Shown one piece after another: positions 41,040 through 52,406 of a stretch of DNA of 64,000 nucleotides. The notes beneath the pieces were generated by a model. The model saw only the letters and a program-made list of their open reading frames with translations. It was not told where the DNA came from and did no database searches. This DNA is from Apoda limacodes (taxonomy: Eukaryota > Arthropoda > Insecta > Lepidoptera > Limacodidae), in NCBI GenBank assembly GCA_946406115.1, contig OX291543.1:32514815-32578814 (forward strand), in the 5' to 3' direction. The stretch's first letter is position 1, and each line of letters starts with the position of its first letter. Position numbers and translations under genes: made by a program.

Positions 41040-41926
41040 AAGATATCTATGACGGGTCAAAGAATGTTTTGGGTGAATGTGCTCCTTCTTATGTCACAGT
41101 AAAAATCTGGGTGGCTGAGTTTAAACGCGGTCGTACATGTGTCCAAGATGAAGCCCGCCCCGGACGTCCAAAAAGCGTCACGACTCCGGAAATGGTCGTG
41201 AAAGTACATGATATGGTTTTAGCAGATCGACTATTGAAGTTATCAGAAATAGCTGACACTACAGGTATCTCAGAAGAACGGGTACTTCATATCCTAAGTG
41301 AGGAAATAAATATGAAAAAGTTATCGGCACGATCATCAAAAAAGGATTCGGATGCAAAACTCAAAAGAATGTCTGAACCGTTTCCAGAGTAATAAGGCCG
41401 ATTTTTTACGTCGATTTGTAACAACAGATGAAACATGGGTTCATTATTACACGCCAGAATCAAAAATTCAATCAAAACAGTGGACTCAATCGGGATGCCC
41501 GGCTCCAAAAAAAGCCATGGCTGTAAAGTCGGCTTCCGTCTTTTGGGATGCAGATGGAATCTTGATGATAGATTACCTTCCTAAAGGTCAAACAATTAAT
41601 GGAGAATACTACGCTAATCTTCTAAATAATCTTCATCAATATATTCAGCAAAAACGATCAGGTTTGGCGAAAAAAAAAATCATCTTCCACCAAGACTAAA
41701 GTTCACAGATGTGTTAAAGCTATGGCAAAAATCAACGAATGTATGATTTGTTGCCCCACCCACCTTATTCGCCCGATCTTGCGCCATCAGACTTCCACTT
41801 ATTCCCTAAGCTCAAAACTTTTTTGGGCGGACAGAAATTTGCCACAAATGATGAAGTCATGGCCGCTGTAGAGGAGTATTTTGCAGGCCTCGAAAGAAAT
41901 CATTTTTTGGAAGGCATTATCAAGTA
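41040..41926 (+). pseudogene. mariner transposase pseudogene
   Basis: Blocks in order: helix-turn-helix region 'WVAEFKRGRT', 'DEARPGRPKSVTTPEMV' and 'LKLSEIADTTGISEERVLHI' (41100-41300); 'SKECLNRFQSNKADFLRRF' in another frame (41355-41415); catalytic 'VTTDETWVHYYTPE' (41418); 'FWDADGILMIDYLPKGQTIN' (41540); 'IIFHQD' (41679) followed at once by a stop; and, after a further shift, 'PHPPYSPDLAPSDFHLFPKL' (41757). This is the D,D34D set of mariner. The N-terminal 30-40 residues are unreadable and about 20 residues before SKECL are lost. At least three lesions make it inactive. It would have cut and pasted its own inverted ends at TA sites. Confidence 0.85.
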
Positions 41927-41939
41927 GCTGAACAACCGC

Positions 41940-42725
41940 AATCTATTGCCAAGTAGCTTTATCGTTGCTGTTTCGGTAAAAATAATAGTATTACTACTCG
42001 CCAATAGATGTCAGAAAGAGTCATATTTTTTCAGTTTATCATAGCCTAAAAACACGGATAAAACGACGTTGTCTGAAAATGAAACCTAGCTCGATCAATT
42101 TATCGCCCCCGAAAACCCCTACATACTAAATTTCATGGTAATCGATGGTGCCGTTTCCGAGATTCAGATTATTATAAACATATATATATATATATGTACA
42201 TATATACAAGAATTGCTCGTTTAGCAAGGTATTAGATTAAATTTTTATGGCTTTTAAATATTTAAAGCATGGATACCTACTTACTAAAGTGATTTATTTT
42301 ATTGCAAATTTACAGCGAGGTTGATATTGAATGTCACAAATTTAATTGCCAGAAACGTAATTTTACCTACGTTCAGCTTTTGTTTTAGTTATAAGAATAA
42401 TATGTTACTATGGGCACAGATTATATAATACTATACTAGTACTATGGGTCTGTCTATAGTTTGTGTTATGGACAAACGATATTTCGAAAAAAAAAACAAA
42501 TGCGGGTCTTACTTGCGCATCGTGGGTTCCGTAGAAACTTATGTAAATAGTTTATCCATTACGGAAATGAGGTCTCAAAGACTTTTTTTTATTAAACTAC
42601 TGTTACCGCTACCTTGTATGAGCGTGTATGTCACCACAAAAATAAAGCAAAAATTGCAAATTCTATGGTAGTAGCAAAGCATTTTAGTTTTAGTTTTTTC
42701 TAAATTAATCTTGACAAGCTGCCAA
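41940..42725. other. No gene seen; (TA)n microsatellite
   Basis: A run of ATATATATATATAT lies at 42179-42197. The small open frame at 42444-42671 has no recognisable content. Confidence 0.45.
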
Positions 42726-42729
42726 TTGA

Positions 42730-42830
42730 CACTGGATCTGGCGTGGTGGACTATGGCTTAAGCCTCCTTCCTGCAGTGGGGATCTTACAACTGAGGCAAC
42801 AATCTCGACCACCACCAAGCCGGGTATCCT
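42730..42830 (+). mobile_element. SINE 3' fragment
   Basis: 'GGCGTGGTGGACTATGGCTT' and 'CCTCCTTCCTGCAGTGGGGA' match the 3' half of the SINE at 33360-33663. The head is missing. Confidence 0.6.
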
Positions 42831-43900
42831 GCACGTGTTTTGCCGAAATATTAAACGAAAACATTGTTTCGCTACAGATTTTATTGATGAAACTTTGTTG
42901 TTGTTGATGGAAACAATGTTTTTGCTTTCCACGCTCTACGGAAAACATCTAAACATTCACCCCCGCGAACGCGAGGGCACAATCATTAATTTCGTTCGTA
43001 TATATGATCTGTGGTAATCAAATGTACTCTGTCGCGGTAATTTTATTTACTTAATCTACTATTTCTGAAACTAAAAATACGTCTTTAACGTTTGAAGTAA
43101 TTTTGACAAAAAATGTTTTTAAAAACATCAAAAAAACAATACCAAAGCAGGAGACATCACGTGCATTACACAAAACATGTATCGGCGAAACACTACCTAG
43201 TCAATTTAAAAATCGTTTAAGGACTAGATAGAGATCATATTTTTAACTTTTTTGTAAACTGGTACTTTTATCTCTTATCTAGACATAGGTAGATACTGGC
43301 AATAATCCTTTTGGTCTGTTGGTTCCACAAGTAGGTCCTGTCAGATTTTTTAATAGGTACTTGTGGTTCTATTACTCAATACGGGTGGTGGTGGATTTGT
43401 GTGTTTCCACTATATTATGCAGTGCACGGACATTTTAAATACGTAAGTAGTTAATCTGGAGACTGGGTTTTAAACTCTACGGTTGAACGTTTTGGGGCAG
43501 CGTTAAATGCACGTTCATATCACCAATGAACTGGACTAATTATAATAAAAAGAAACAATCATTTCATTCATACGGCTATCGAAGCCGTCTAGACGTAGCA
43601 ATCGTGAGGTAAGGTACGCAGCAAGTTAACTCGGGTGCTGTGCTGACAAGCCAGACATACATTTTATCGTGACTGTCTCGACCTTTTCGGATTTATCAGA
43701 GGCGTTGGCTGACTTGAATGAAATGGTAAAAATATGCTATGGTAATGATATGTTCCTACATTGTTTGTAGGTACAATACAACACATACTATTCGTTAATT
43801 TTTTTTCAGATTCTTCAAAATAAAAAAGTATTTTAATTAGGTACTTAGGTAATTCTTGTAGTGTGTACAAAAATAGTTTAATTATAATATTAATAAAAAA
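42831..43900. other. No gene seen
   Basis: AT-rich. The minus-strand frame 43664-43996 reads partly through the tRNA gene and is not coding. No other feature was recognised. Confidence 0.45.
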
Positions 43901-43918
43901 GAAATTATAATTCTCATT

Positions 43919-44002
43919 TGTCAGGTGTGGGGTTCGAACCCACGCTCCCTCTCGGGAACCAGAGCTTAAATCTGGCGCCTTAGACCACTCGGCCAACCTG
44001 AC
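43919..44002 (-). tRNA. tRNA-Leu (anticodon UAA)
   Basis: The minus strand folds as a class II tRNA: acceptor stem GTCAGGT with ACCTGAC, discriminator A, D-arm/box A 'TGGCCGAGTGG', anticodon stem CCAGA/TCTGG enclosing TTTAAGC (anticodon TAA), a variable arm with 'CCCGAGAGGG', and box B 'GGTTCGAACCC'. Length is 84 bases without intron or encoded CCA. A T-run follows some 20 bases downstream (43896-43901 on the opposite strand), a pol III terminator. All stems pair, so the gene looks functional. It reads UUA leucine codons. Confidence 0.95.
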
Positions 44003-44099
44003 TTGTGTGTCTAATGTGAATTTGTCGTACGTTTACGTAAATACTTTTTTGTTCTGACTTGTCTAACTAGTGTGAATTTGTCGTATTATTACGTAAATT
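43997..44099 (-). repeat. ~46-bp direct duplication at the 5' side of the tRNA gene
   Basis: 'CTGACTTGTGTGTCTAATGT' + 'GAATTTGTCGTACGTTTACG' + TAAAT (43997-44041) recurs as 'CTGACTTGTCTAACTAGTGT' + 'GAATTTGTCGTATTATTACG' + TAAAT (44056-44100). The first copy begins inside the first bases of the tRNA acceptor stem, so the duplicate also carries that edge. This may be the remnant of a deleted tandem tRNA copy. Confidence 0.6.
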
Positions 44100-44109
44100 T
44101 TCGTTTGTC

Positions 44110-44630
44110 AATGTTAACTGCATGGTATTGTAAAATGCCAAATAATTGTAATTCAAACATATGGTGCTGAATGTCATTATTTTATTTACATTATTTCTAT
44201 TCTACTCAATTCATTACTTAAATTAGTATGAAAATAGGTACGATATGTATACATAGATTTACTGTCGTAGGTCCAACCTAGGTATATATTCTGTTCAGAC
44301 TAACATTGTTAGACTACGATCGATCGACTCTGAGAGGCCGCAAGTATGTGTGATGCAGGATTGTCATGTAGGTAGGGTGCATACGTATAGGTATTAGTTT
44401 TACCGCACAATATGCATTTTTTTGCACGTGCACGGATGGAATTCATAATTTTATTGCAATACCCATAATCTCCTCCATGTTAAGAACTTTTGAACACAAA
44501 ACTTCTTGATATATAATGCAATGGAAGGAGAAAAATTAAGGAAAATCGTCATTAGCTCGACACAATGCCACAAAACCGTTTTTGTTTCCAGTCATTGCTG
44601 GTGTCGGTTGTGATGCACACTAATTTATAT
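44110..44630. other. No gene seen
   Basis: AT-rich spacer between the tRNA gene and the hAT relic; nothing recognised. Confidence 0.45.
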
Positions 44631-44639
44631 ATTGGTAGT

Positions 44640-45632
44640 TTGTAATTTGCTACAAAATAGAAGAAAACTTTCCTTCCAGAGGAATCATTGTCAAAAACTC
44701 TTCCTTAGTCGACATGTCATTGAATAAAATAAAACATACGAATAAAAATACACAGCTGGGCAGTATCTGTCACATCGGTGGATTCGTCGATCTGTAAAGA
44801 AAAGTATGTACTTTGCATAATATCATGTTTAAGTTTATCAGGACATCCTGACACATCATTTCAACACGCCTTGTGACAGTTGGACGAGATAGCTGAAGTT
44901 CTTTAATAGCAGACATAATCTCTGTTTTATTTTTCAAATCTCCAAAATAATGTCTCAACCCCTTCAATAAATGCTTCCTTCATAATCGATCCATCTTCCA
45001 ATTGTTTCTTGTGTTTCGCCAATCCTACTTATATTATTAATGTGAAAGTTTATTTTTCTGGATGGATGTTTGTTACTCAATCACGTTTCAATTGCTGGAC
45101 GCATCGGGATGAAACTTGGCATACATATAGGTTAGGTCCTGGAATAGCATAGGATAGGCTATTTTTTATCCTGAAAAATTTAAAAGTTCCCGCGGGAATT
45201 ACTATAACAGAGTTAAACGAACTATAGCTGCACCTATAGCTCGCTATAGCAAACTTCATTAGTGTAATTAAGGCGTTTCACGCCGATAACCGAATTAAGG
45301 GCGGGCGGAGCCGCTGGCAAAGTCTAGTATAAGATATAAGCTTTTGATTGTTTGGCTGGTCTTGTGAACATGGTTTGTTCTCTTTTTGAACAAGTTATCA
45401 ACTGACATACTTTTCGTTTTCTTAACTCACTCTGTGAGGGAAAATCCATTTCATAGTTTTTATGAACCGTTTTATGATGCCTCTTTAAGTTCCCACGCTA
45501 AGGTATTGCAACTGACGCACGGCAAATGAGACAAATGCACTTATCCTTAATCATAGAAAAGAAAAATTCTTCCTCCCAATCATTATTAAAATGATACGTT
45601 TCACTTTTCTTCGCCGCACTCATTTTGTAATA
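44640..45632 (-). pseudogene. hAT-type transposase pseudogene (ZBED/GTF2IRD2-like)
   Basis: On the minus strand a start ATG at about 45622 opens 'MSAAKKSETYHFNNDWEEEF', then a BED-like zinc finger ('DKCICLICRASVA', stop, 'RGNLKRHHKTVHKNYE'), 'QSELRKRKV', then after a Helitron-like insertion 'LAKHKKQLEDGSIMKEAF', 'KNKTEIMSAIKELQLSRPTV' in another frame, and 'FSLQIDESTDVTDTAQLCIF', which holds the DESTD acidic motif of the hAT catalytic core. The frame decays by 44640. The C-terminal dimerisation domain is absent. At least one stop and two shifts are seen. This subgroup includes domesticated vertebrate genes, but this copy is a dead transposon fragment. Confidence 0.8.
45023..45327 (+). mobile_element. 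Helitron-like element, full length, within the hAT pseudogene
   Basis: It starts (T)CCTACTTATATTATTAATG and ends 'GGGCGGGCGGAGCCGCTGGC' + AAAGTCTAGT. A hairpin-rich 3' end closing in CTAGT and an AT-rich 5' end fit lepidopteran non-autonomous Helitron-like repeats. Removing the element with one copy of a 2-base AT restores the hAT reading frame across the site, so the ends are well supported. No Rep/helicase is encoded. Confidence 0.7.
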
Positions 45633-45702
45633 TTTATTAATAAACTTTGTATCGACAAGTTGTCAGTTGTTTGTCGGTTGCGTTAAGACAACGCATACAC
45701 GA

Positions 45703-48340
45703 CGCTAGCATATGGTAATATGGGGCGGATGCAAGTCACATAAAGATTTAGAAGACTTATTTCTAAGCGACAGCTTAGACGACCGAGGACAAAAGCGGCT
45801 CGGTCTCTTTACTATTTTAGTGTGATCGCGGAAGTTCAAACGCCTATCCAGGGTCACAACGAGGTATTTAGCCTTGTTTTGTCAAGGAATGGCACGGCCG
45901 AAGAGTGAGAGCGGATATGATCGCGGAGGGTGGCCTGAGGTGAAGAGAACGGCAGAGCTTTTGTCGGGATTCACTTCGATTCTTCATTTCCGAAACCATT
46001 CGCCTGGGGCGGTGATTGTGGATTGGAGTCTCTTAGTGATTCGACTCACTTGCCTATCGGTGGTGTAAATAGTGGTACTGTCTACGAAGAGGGCTGATTG
46101 GGTACCTAACGTTTTAGGGATGTCCTTTGTGTACAGAAGGTACAAGATAGGGGCGAGCACGACCCTGGCGGGACTCCTGCTTGTATGGGACGAGGGGAAG
46201 AGAGAGTGCCTTCGACTCTATACCGAAAGCTGCGGTTCAACAAATAGTCTCGTATGATGAGCACTGGCAACTAAGAGTTGTACAGTTTATAAATTAAACT
46301 GTTGTGCCAGACTTTGTCGAAGCTTTCGCTACATCAAAGAAGACAGTGCCCGTGTGACGGGGCTTACCTATACTGGTTGAAAGCCAGTGAGAATGTGTTC
46401 CGTGATATGAAGGACTTGTTGGACGCACGAGTGTTTGGCGCGGAAGCCAAACTGCTCGTCGATTAAGATGCCTCTGGAGAATATAGCGTCCATTGAGAAG
46501 GAAAGGTGCAATTTTCTACCTCTCGCACGTGGTTGTGCGCTTAAGGTACATTGGGCTTGGAGGCTAGATGGAAAGCAATCCGCTTTTTCGTCGTCGTTGA
46601 ACGCGGGAACGTTGTTGGGACTGATTTCAACGCTCTGGCTAGGCGCCAATAAGCTTGATGACAAGGAGAAATATTCTCCATCAGATCACCGAAACGTTGG
46701 GCGCGAAGCTCAGCTACAGTGGTTCTAACACGGCGGTGTAAGTCGTTGAAGCGAGTTTTGTGTTTGGTAAAGGGAGCGCGATCGCGTCTGCGGCGGGCTG
46801 CGTTACGCTCAGTCATTAGCGACCTGATGTTCTGAGGCAGGATTAGGTGGTGGTAGTCACCGACCGAAACTTATCTTGAGCACTCGCCATCGGTGGCGGC
46901 CAGGACGCTAGTGAGTGAGTCAATAGTCACGTTAATATTGTTCGCGGAAGAGATTATATTGGGAACGAGATCTAGATAGATGTGGCGAGCTGGGGTTTTC
47001 TTTTAGTTTTAGGGGCTTTTAGTTATTGCCCGAATTTATCCCAGTCCGTTACGGTTCTAGTGTCGTATGTGGCGACCTTACTCGGAGGTGGACAAGGCGG
47101 TGGTCCGAGTCAAGTTCGTCAAGCACCTCTATAGAGTGAAAGCTTAGCCTTAATTTTTTTAAGTACTATGTCGAGTACGTCAAGGTTGTTGCGAGTGTTA
47201 TGGGGAAAGTAGGTGGGCGTCGTAGATGCGATGATGTCGAAGTTTAGTCTGTCAACTAATTTGTCAAGGAGTCTGCCTCTCCGTGAAGTAATTGAAGAGT
47301 TCTATCGACGGTGCTTGAAATTTAGGTCGCAGGTAAGGATGATGACGTCGCTTAAATTTAAGAGCGACTGAAGGTCGCCCTCCAGCAAGTCTTTTGAGGG
47401 AGAGTGATAAACCGATGCAATGATGATCGGCTGATGGCTGGTCATCGCTAAGCGGCAGACGGATGCTTCTAAATTCGTAAGGGGCGGAGGATCGATGGGG
47501 GAGCAATGCAGGGAGCGTCTGTAATAGATGAGAGTGCCTCCGAGACGGGAGGCAGTTCTATCATCACGAACGGTGCATTAGTTCGCAATCGAAGGGGTGC
47601 GGAGGAAAACGTTTGGTTTATGGGACGAGAGGAATCCCGCTAATTCCTCCTTTTGGTCAAGGAGACCGTTGGCGTTAAAATAGCTGATGGAGACGGAGCG
47701 GGGTTCTTCGCGCGCGGTAGAGAAATCCATTTTGGTTTTATTGTTAGGGCGATTGAACGGACACTGCTGATACATAAAACTAAGCATCTGTTGGGGGTGG
47801 TGACCTGTTCGTATTTCGCGTAAGCGGCCTCTATGTAGGCTGAGTCAGGCCCAGGATATCTCAAAGAGGATATCGAGATGTCGCTCGACTGGCTGAACGG
47901 CTTTCGCAGGCGCTGAGCGCGTAGGTCGCGGGATGTCCCGGGACATGAGGGGGGCAAGATAGGGAATTCCCGTGGCTGAGACGGGCCCAGGGAGTGCAGA
48001 CAGAAGTTTGTCTGTCTGATTAGATTTTCCTGCGCCAACTAGCACCGGAGGTCAGCTCGAGGCAGGGAGGGGAGCAGAGGGCAGAGGGGCGCGATTTACC
48101 CTTGTTGGGTTTTCGCGGGTTCTGTTTGGGAGCTTTTGAGCACCAGTGGTAGTTTGCAGGGTGGCCTTCGCTCCCACAGAAAACGCAAGCGACCGGGTAG
48201 GATACGTTTGCGCTGTGTGTGGCCATATAGTTGGCATCTGTAGCATTGCCCGGGGGAACTCCGCTACCGCGTAGTACTCGCTCGTCAGCACTGGCTGCCC
48301 TTACCTTGTAGGTGTAGTCACCTAGTGGGCATGCTCGCTA
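45703..48340 (-). pseudogene. Old, deleted Jockey-type LINE copy (ORF1, endonuclease, RT remnants)
   Basis: On the minus strand, 5' to 3': a gag-like part with knuckle 'CVFCGSEGHPANYHWCSKAP' near 48170-48110, endonuclease start 'SISYFNANGLLDQKEELAGF' near 47680, later endonuclease traces around 47260-47500, and RT from 'TERNAARRRRDRAP' (46815) through 'RGILIDEQFGFRAKHSCVQQ' (46470) to about 45703. It is the same family as 13977-16453 but shows deletions (for example around 46500-46560), shifts and stops. It lacks the 3' 650 bases, so it was cut after insertion. It supplies the ORF1 and endonuclease parts missing from the two younger copies. Confidence 0.8.
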
Positions 48341-49028
48341 GAATTCCTTGTACCAAAAGAATCGGAATTTTTTAGGCATTTGACAACCGGTATTAAAATT
48401 ATAAGTATAGGTGACAGCTATTAAACTAACTTTTCCATGGTTAGCCTCCTTTATGTTTGAATAGTAAATGCCTCTATATAGTTAGAGTTAATAGTGCGTC
48501 AGGTTCTGTGGGCGGATGTAGTACGTACAGTCAACGAGGCCGCTTTGTAAATGCGCCATATGGACAATGCATCGCCGGAAATAGCGCGGACATGCCCGCG
48601 CCGACTAATGCGCGTCCGGCTTTTTGTCCACTAATTTTTGACGTGTTGGATTCCAGAAGTGTGATTGTACTCATGATACTTCTTAGGCTGTCGCACACTG
48701 TTAACACTACCGATGCGTCCGTATCGTGTCTTGAGTACAGAGAAGACAGAACAGTCTAACTAAAAGATACAAAGTCTCAGTACCAGCCGGTTAAAATGTA
48801 GGTACTTATCTACAGAATGTGGTCTAAATATCTAGAACTTACGAGCTTACGATGTGTAGTCGTAGTTAGGTAAACATTTCAAGTACCTATACATTTCGAA
48901 AGGCGAAAACTTAATTGAAGTCGATGGACGTGCCATATACCTAATTTATTGTCAGGTGGTTGCAATTATACATTTATTCATAGTTGAAGTACGATGTAGT
49001 GGGCTGAGTAATTATTAATTATTCCTAC
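48341..49028. other. No gene seen
   Basis: The 100-codon frame at 48457-48759 has no motif or codon pattern I can support. A GC-mixed patch lies at 48490-48640. Confidence 0.4.
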
Positions 49029-49400
49029 ATAACTTTTTTTTTACCACGTAGATATATTCCACACATAAAGTGGCAAACAAACTAACGGTCAGCCGGACGC
49101 TTGCAATACCCCCAGTAATGCACTTCATTTTACTGACAATTATTTTTTGAAGAACCCTATATTGTAATCCCTAGAGAAAAATCTAATCACGTCTTTCTTG
49201 AAGAACCCCATACTGTAGTCCCTAGAGAAAAACTTGGCAGGGAGCTCATTCCACAACCAAAACGTTCGCGGCAGGAAATCGCACTGTGCTTGGCCATTTA
49301 GGTTCTAGAGTGTGTGTATGAATTTCCTGCCAATGCCGAGCAGTTTAATGGTGCAAAATATCATTTCAAACAATTTTTCAAAACACAGCACATTATACAA
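49029..49400 (-). pseudogene. CR1/Jockey-group LINE 3' end
   Basis: Reverse orientation: T(n)ACCACG, 'AAGTGGCAAACAAACTAACG', duplicated 'TTTCTTGAAGAACCC' and 'GTAATCCCTAGAGAAAAA' blocks (49148-49235), 'GGCAGGGAGCTCATTCCACA', then RT C-terminal traces up to about 49400. The block covering the RT end is duplicated internally and there is no open frame. Confidence 0.65.
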
Positions 49401-49574
49401 GCAGTGAGCACACTCTCTCCTCTGGCTCAGTGGTTCGATAAGGCTTGTGAGTTTGGAATCCCGACGATTATCTTAGCTCGTCGTTGAACCGAGCCAAGCT
49501 GTGGCCGCGTGCACCTGCCCAGTGATGGCGGCTGTACTGTACCGCTACTAAGCTGTTTATCATCACATTGAATA

Positions 49575-49735
49575 GTCTTACACCTTGGAAACTAAATGGC
49601 CACGTAAATTGCGGTTTGCAAGTGGAATGAGTTCCCTGCCAAGGTTTTCTCTAGGGACTATAGCATGGGGTTCTTCAAGAAAGAAGTTATTGGATTTTTA
49701 AAGGGTCGGCAACGGGCGAGTAATACTAGTCAGAA
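49575..49735 (+). repeat. CR1/Jockey-group LINE fragment, opposite orientation
   Basis: 'GAATGAGTTCCCTGCCAAGG', 'TAGCATGGGGTTCTTCAAGA' and 'GGGTCGGCAACGGGCGAGTA' match the forward tail at 26125-26220. With the reversed copy ending at 49400 it forms a head-to-head pair around an unidentified 170-bp centre. Confidence 0.65.
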
Positions 49736-49739
49736 AAAG

Positions 49740-50510
49740 TATATGAAACAACACAGTGCAGTCTTCCACGAAAACGGAAATTACCAAGTGGGGTAAAAAA
49801 AAGCAAAGAGGCGCGTGAGTACAACACATATATCAGGAGGACACTATTTAAGCACGACTGCTGGTATACCGTCTGCCCAGTCGCCGTGAACGTCTACAAA
49901 AAGCAACAGCCACCGGACCTCTCACTGTGTTATGGAGATATCCGTCATGGTCTTACCACACACGGTAAAGTAGGAGATATAGCGCTTTTCAAAAGTCAGC
50001 TTTGGTTTAAATTCTATTCTGAGACAAAGAGACTATAGGCCCAGTAGATCAGCTTTCTATTTAGCTCTATAGGCCAAGTCAACATCGTTGGCCAGAATAT
50101 CCCTCGATATCTTTCTTTAGCCAGCGACCAGAAATCACGACTCCCAGAGGAACAGCTTGCAAGTCGCCCACCTATTTAATTTGCGTTTTAACTCAGAACA
50201 ATTTCTATCCTTATTGTTTATGCCCGTTATCCAAGTCTCATACGCAATATGCTTAAGAATTTTAACTTTACTGCGAGACAGATTAAATCACGGTTTATTT
50301 TTTGACACCGGCAGCTATCCGTTGGTTAGAATGGAATATTCCTTACCAGCTGAGTACTGGCTCCACAAAGTAGTGATGGCAGACTGGAAGGCCCTGTCCT
50401 GTAACTACTTAATTTTGTATTTGTAGCATCTACTACGTTCTGGCAAATATTTAATTTTATTGTTCAAAATTTCTCATAATATGCCTGGTAATAAAATCCG
50501 AAATCTAACT
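49740..50510. other. No gene seen
   Basis: GC-mixed sequence of unknown origin. The plus-strand frame at 50157-50426 has no recognised content. It lies directly past the 3' end of the Ly6 gene. Confidence 0.4.
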
Positions 50511-50518
50511 GAAAAGTC

Positions 50519-50524
50519 TTTATT
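50519..50524 (-). terminator. Polyadenylation signal overlapping the Ly6 stop codon
   Basis: AATAAA on the minus strand overlaps the TAA stop (GAA TAA A). A second AATAAA lies at about 50457-50462, which would give a 3' UTR of roughly 80 bases and may be the signal actually used. Confidence 0.45.
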
Positions 50525-52406
50525 CGCAGCACAATAACCTTCGTAAACTTAACCCTAAGACAGTGAGCGCCACTAAGACTCCTAAACTGTTGACAGGGAG
50601 TCCAGCACTGTTGCAGTCGTCAGTGAAGCACTGGCAGACTGTCTCCAAGTGGCCTTCGTTGTCTGCCTTGTAGCACTCCCGCTTGTGTCGGACCCAGCCA
50701 CAACTACGGGTCACACGGACTTCTGGCTCATGGGCTTTATGGAGAACTGCAAAATGGTACATTGTGTATTAAGTTTGGTACGGAAAAAAATACCAACGAG
50801 AGGCTATTAAGCAGCCTAAGGCTAAAAGCCAAAGGCTTTTATTACTTGAGTTTGTAATTTCTGTACCGCCTGTTACCGCGTGTTTCTGTTACATGCAATG
50901 CTTTGTGGTTATTGTCAAAATCCACATCGCAAAATTCGTGATACGGGTCTTATGAAAATGAATAAAATCCACGACCATATTAAAATACGACGCACAGTGA
51001 TTTGCGTTATAGGTCCTATGTACTAGGTATTCTCGAAACTTCTTACCTAAATAAAATTTGTGATTTTAAATGATAGTTAAATGATTATGGTGAAACGGTT
51101 TTACCATAAGAATAACAACTACTTATGAATTATACCTACGTGACTTAACACCCGAAAGCCAGTAAGGTTGGCAGATAAATTTACCTATTTTGAATTGTAA
51201 CTGCCGACAACTGCTTGTGTTACGTTTTATTCATTGAAAGTAAATAGTTCTCCATTAAATGATACTTTCAAATCATTTAAAAAGAAATAAAGTTTGTTAC
51301 CCATCCAGGCACAGATTAGGTATAGTTGTGGTGTATTTGTGTTTAGTAATTACCAGCTTTTACCCAAAATTAGGTTATCGGGATTTCTAAAGCAACATCC
51401 TAATTGTAGTAAAACAATCGTCTCACACTTGGCGTTTTTAAGAAACCAATATCCTTTCCCAAGGCGCAAGCTATAACCTGGCTAAATTTCATAGAAATCG
51501 GTTCAGCAATTCAGCCGTGAAACGGTAATAAACACACAGAGAGACAGAGTCACTTTAGCATTTATAATATTAGTATGAATTAGTGTTCACTTACTTGTCT
51601 GTATCATCTTCCGACAGAAGAAGTCTTGGTTTCCATTGGGCACGTGGCTGTTTCTACAGTTGACGGGCTTAAGATATTTCTGTAGGGACTCTTTGTCGTA
51701 AAGCGTTGGGTCCAGACACATAGAGTTGTTTACGCTGTTGCAATCGTAGCAGCGTATTGAAGCAGCTAGAATTAGAATAAATGGGTAACCTCAAATTTTG
51801 TTACGAATGCCCAATGTTGTGCTGCAGTGGTTAAAAGTATCACTATTTGCGGTTTATAAGTTGTTGTGGAACGGTTATTCGTAATCTATAATTTTTTTAT
51901 GGATGTGAACATTCGCACAAATTGTGTGGCTAGCCCCTTCGTTATAATACAGACAACTTGTGCAAAGAACACTGAATTTAGCAAATATATTGTCATCAAA
52001 ACCAAATCAGTACCTATGCCACACTTTCCACTTAGACGGTCCTAACACAGTGTCGTTACAAGTCAATAAAAAAAATGTCTATTGAATTACTTATTGCAGG
52101 CACACTTACAAATATTTTTGTGCAAATAGCGACATGGCACACAATTCACACAAGTTGTGCTAATAATACCCTGCAGAAGTCTTATTGTAGGAACAATGAC
52201 ATCCCCACTGATTAGTCTTATTTTGTTGTGTTCAGCTCAGAAATAAAAATAGTTTTATTAAAGTAAGATTTATTTAGATAAAGTGACGTGTTGTTAACTT
52301 CAAACTAAGTTATAGAAGCCACCAAATAGTTATATAACAAAAATAACTTACCAGATTGGAAATATGACACCAGAAACACTGTAAATGCATACTTTGTATG
52401 ATACAT
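50520..52406 (-). CDS. Ly6/three-finger GPI-anchored protein, three exons
   Basis: Exons on the minus strand: 52352-52406, 51595-51765 and 50520-50746 (453 nt, 150 residues plus TAA). The junctions are GT-AG (donors GTAAGTT and GTAAGTG; acceptors TTCTAG and TTTGCAG), both in phase 1, and they rebuild Ala and Ile codons. Residues 1-20 form a signal peptide (MYHTKYAFTVFLVSYFQS). The mature part starts 'IRCYDCNS' and ends 'VCQCFTDDCNSAG', with ten cysteines spaced as in insect Ly6 proteins, implying five disulfides. The last 25 residues ('LGVLVALTVLGLSLRRLLCC') are a hydrophobic GPI-attachment tail after small residues. The protein should sit on the outer cell surface. Insect Ly6 proteins act in septate junctions, ion-channel control and sleep; I cannot assign the subgroup. 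Intron 2 holds a Helitron-like fragment. Confidence 0.9.
51350..51580 (-). repeat. Helitron-like fragment in Ly6 intron 2
   Basis: 'TATCCTTTCCCAAGGCGCAA', 'GCTAAATTTCATAGAAATCG', 'GGTTCAGCAATTCAGCCGTG' and the AT-rich end 'TTTATAATATTAGTATGAAT' match the reversed family at 36219 and 56480. The GC-rich end is absent. Confidence 0.5.

Noticed and set aside
43664..43996. 110-codon minus-strand frame beginning MAEWSKAPDLSSG
   Set aside because: Its N-terminus is a read-through of the tRNA-Leu gene, a common false protein; the rest is AT-rich spacer.
48457..48759. 100-codon plus frame
   Set aside because: No recognisable motif, signal or flanking splice sites; not supported as a gene.
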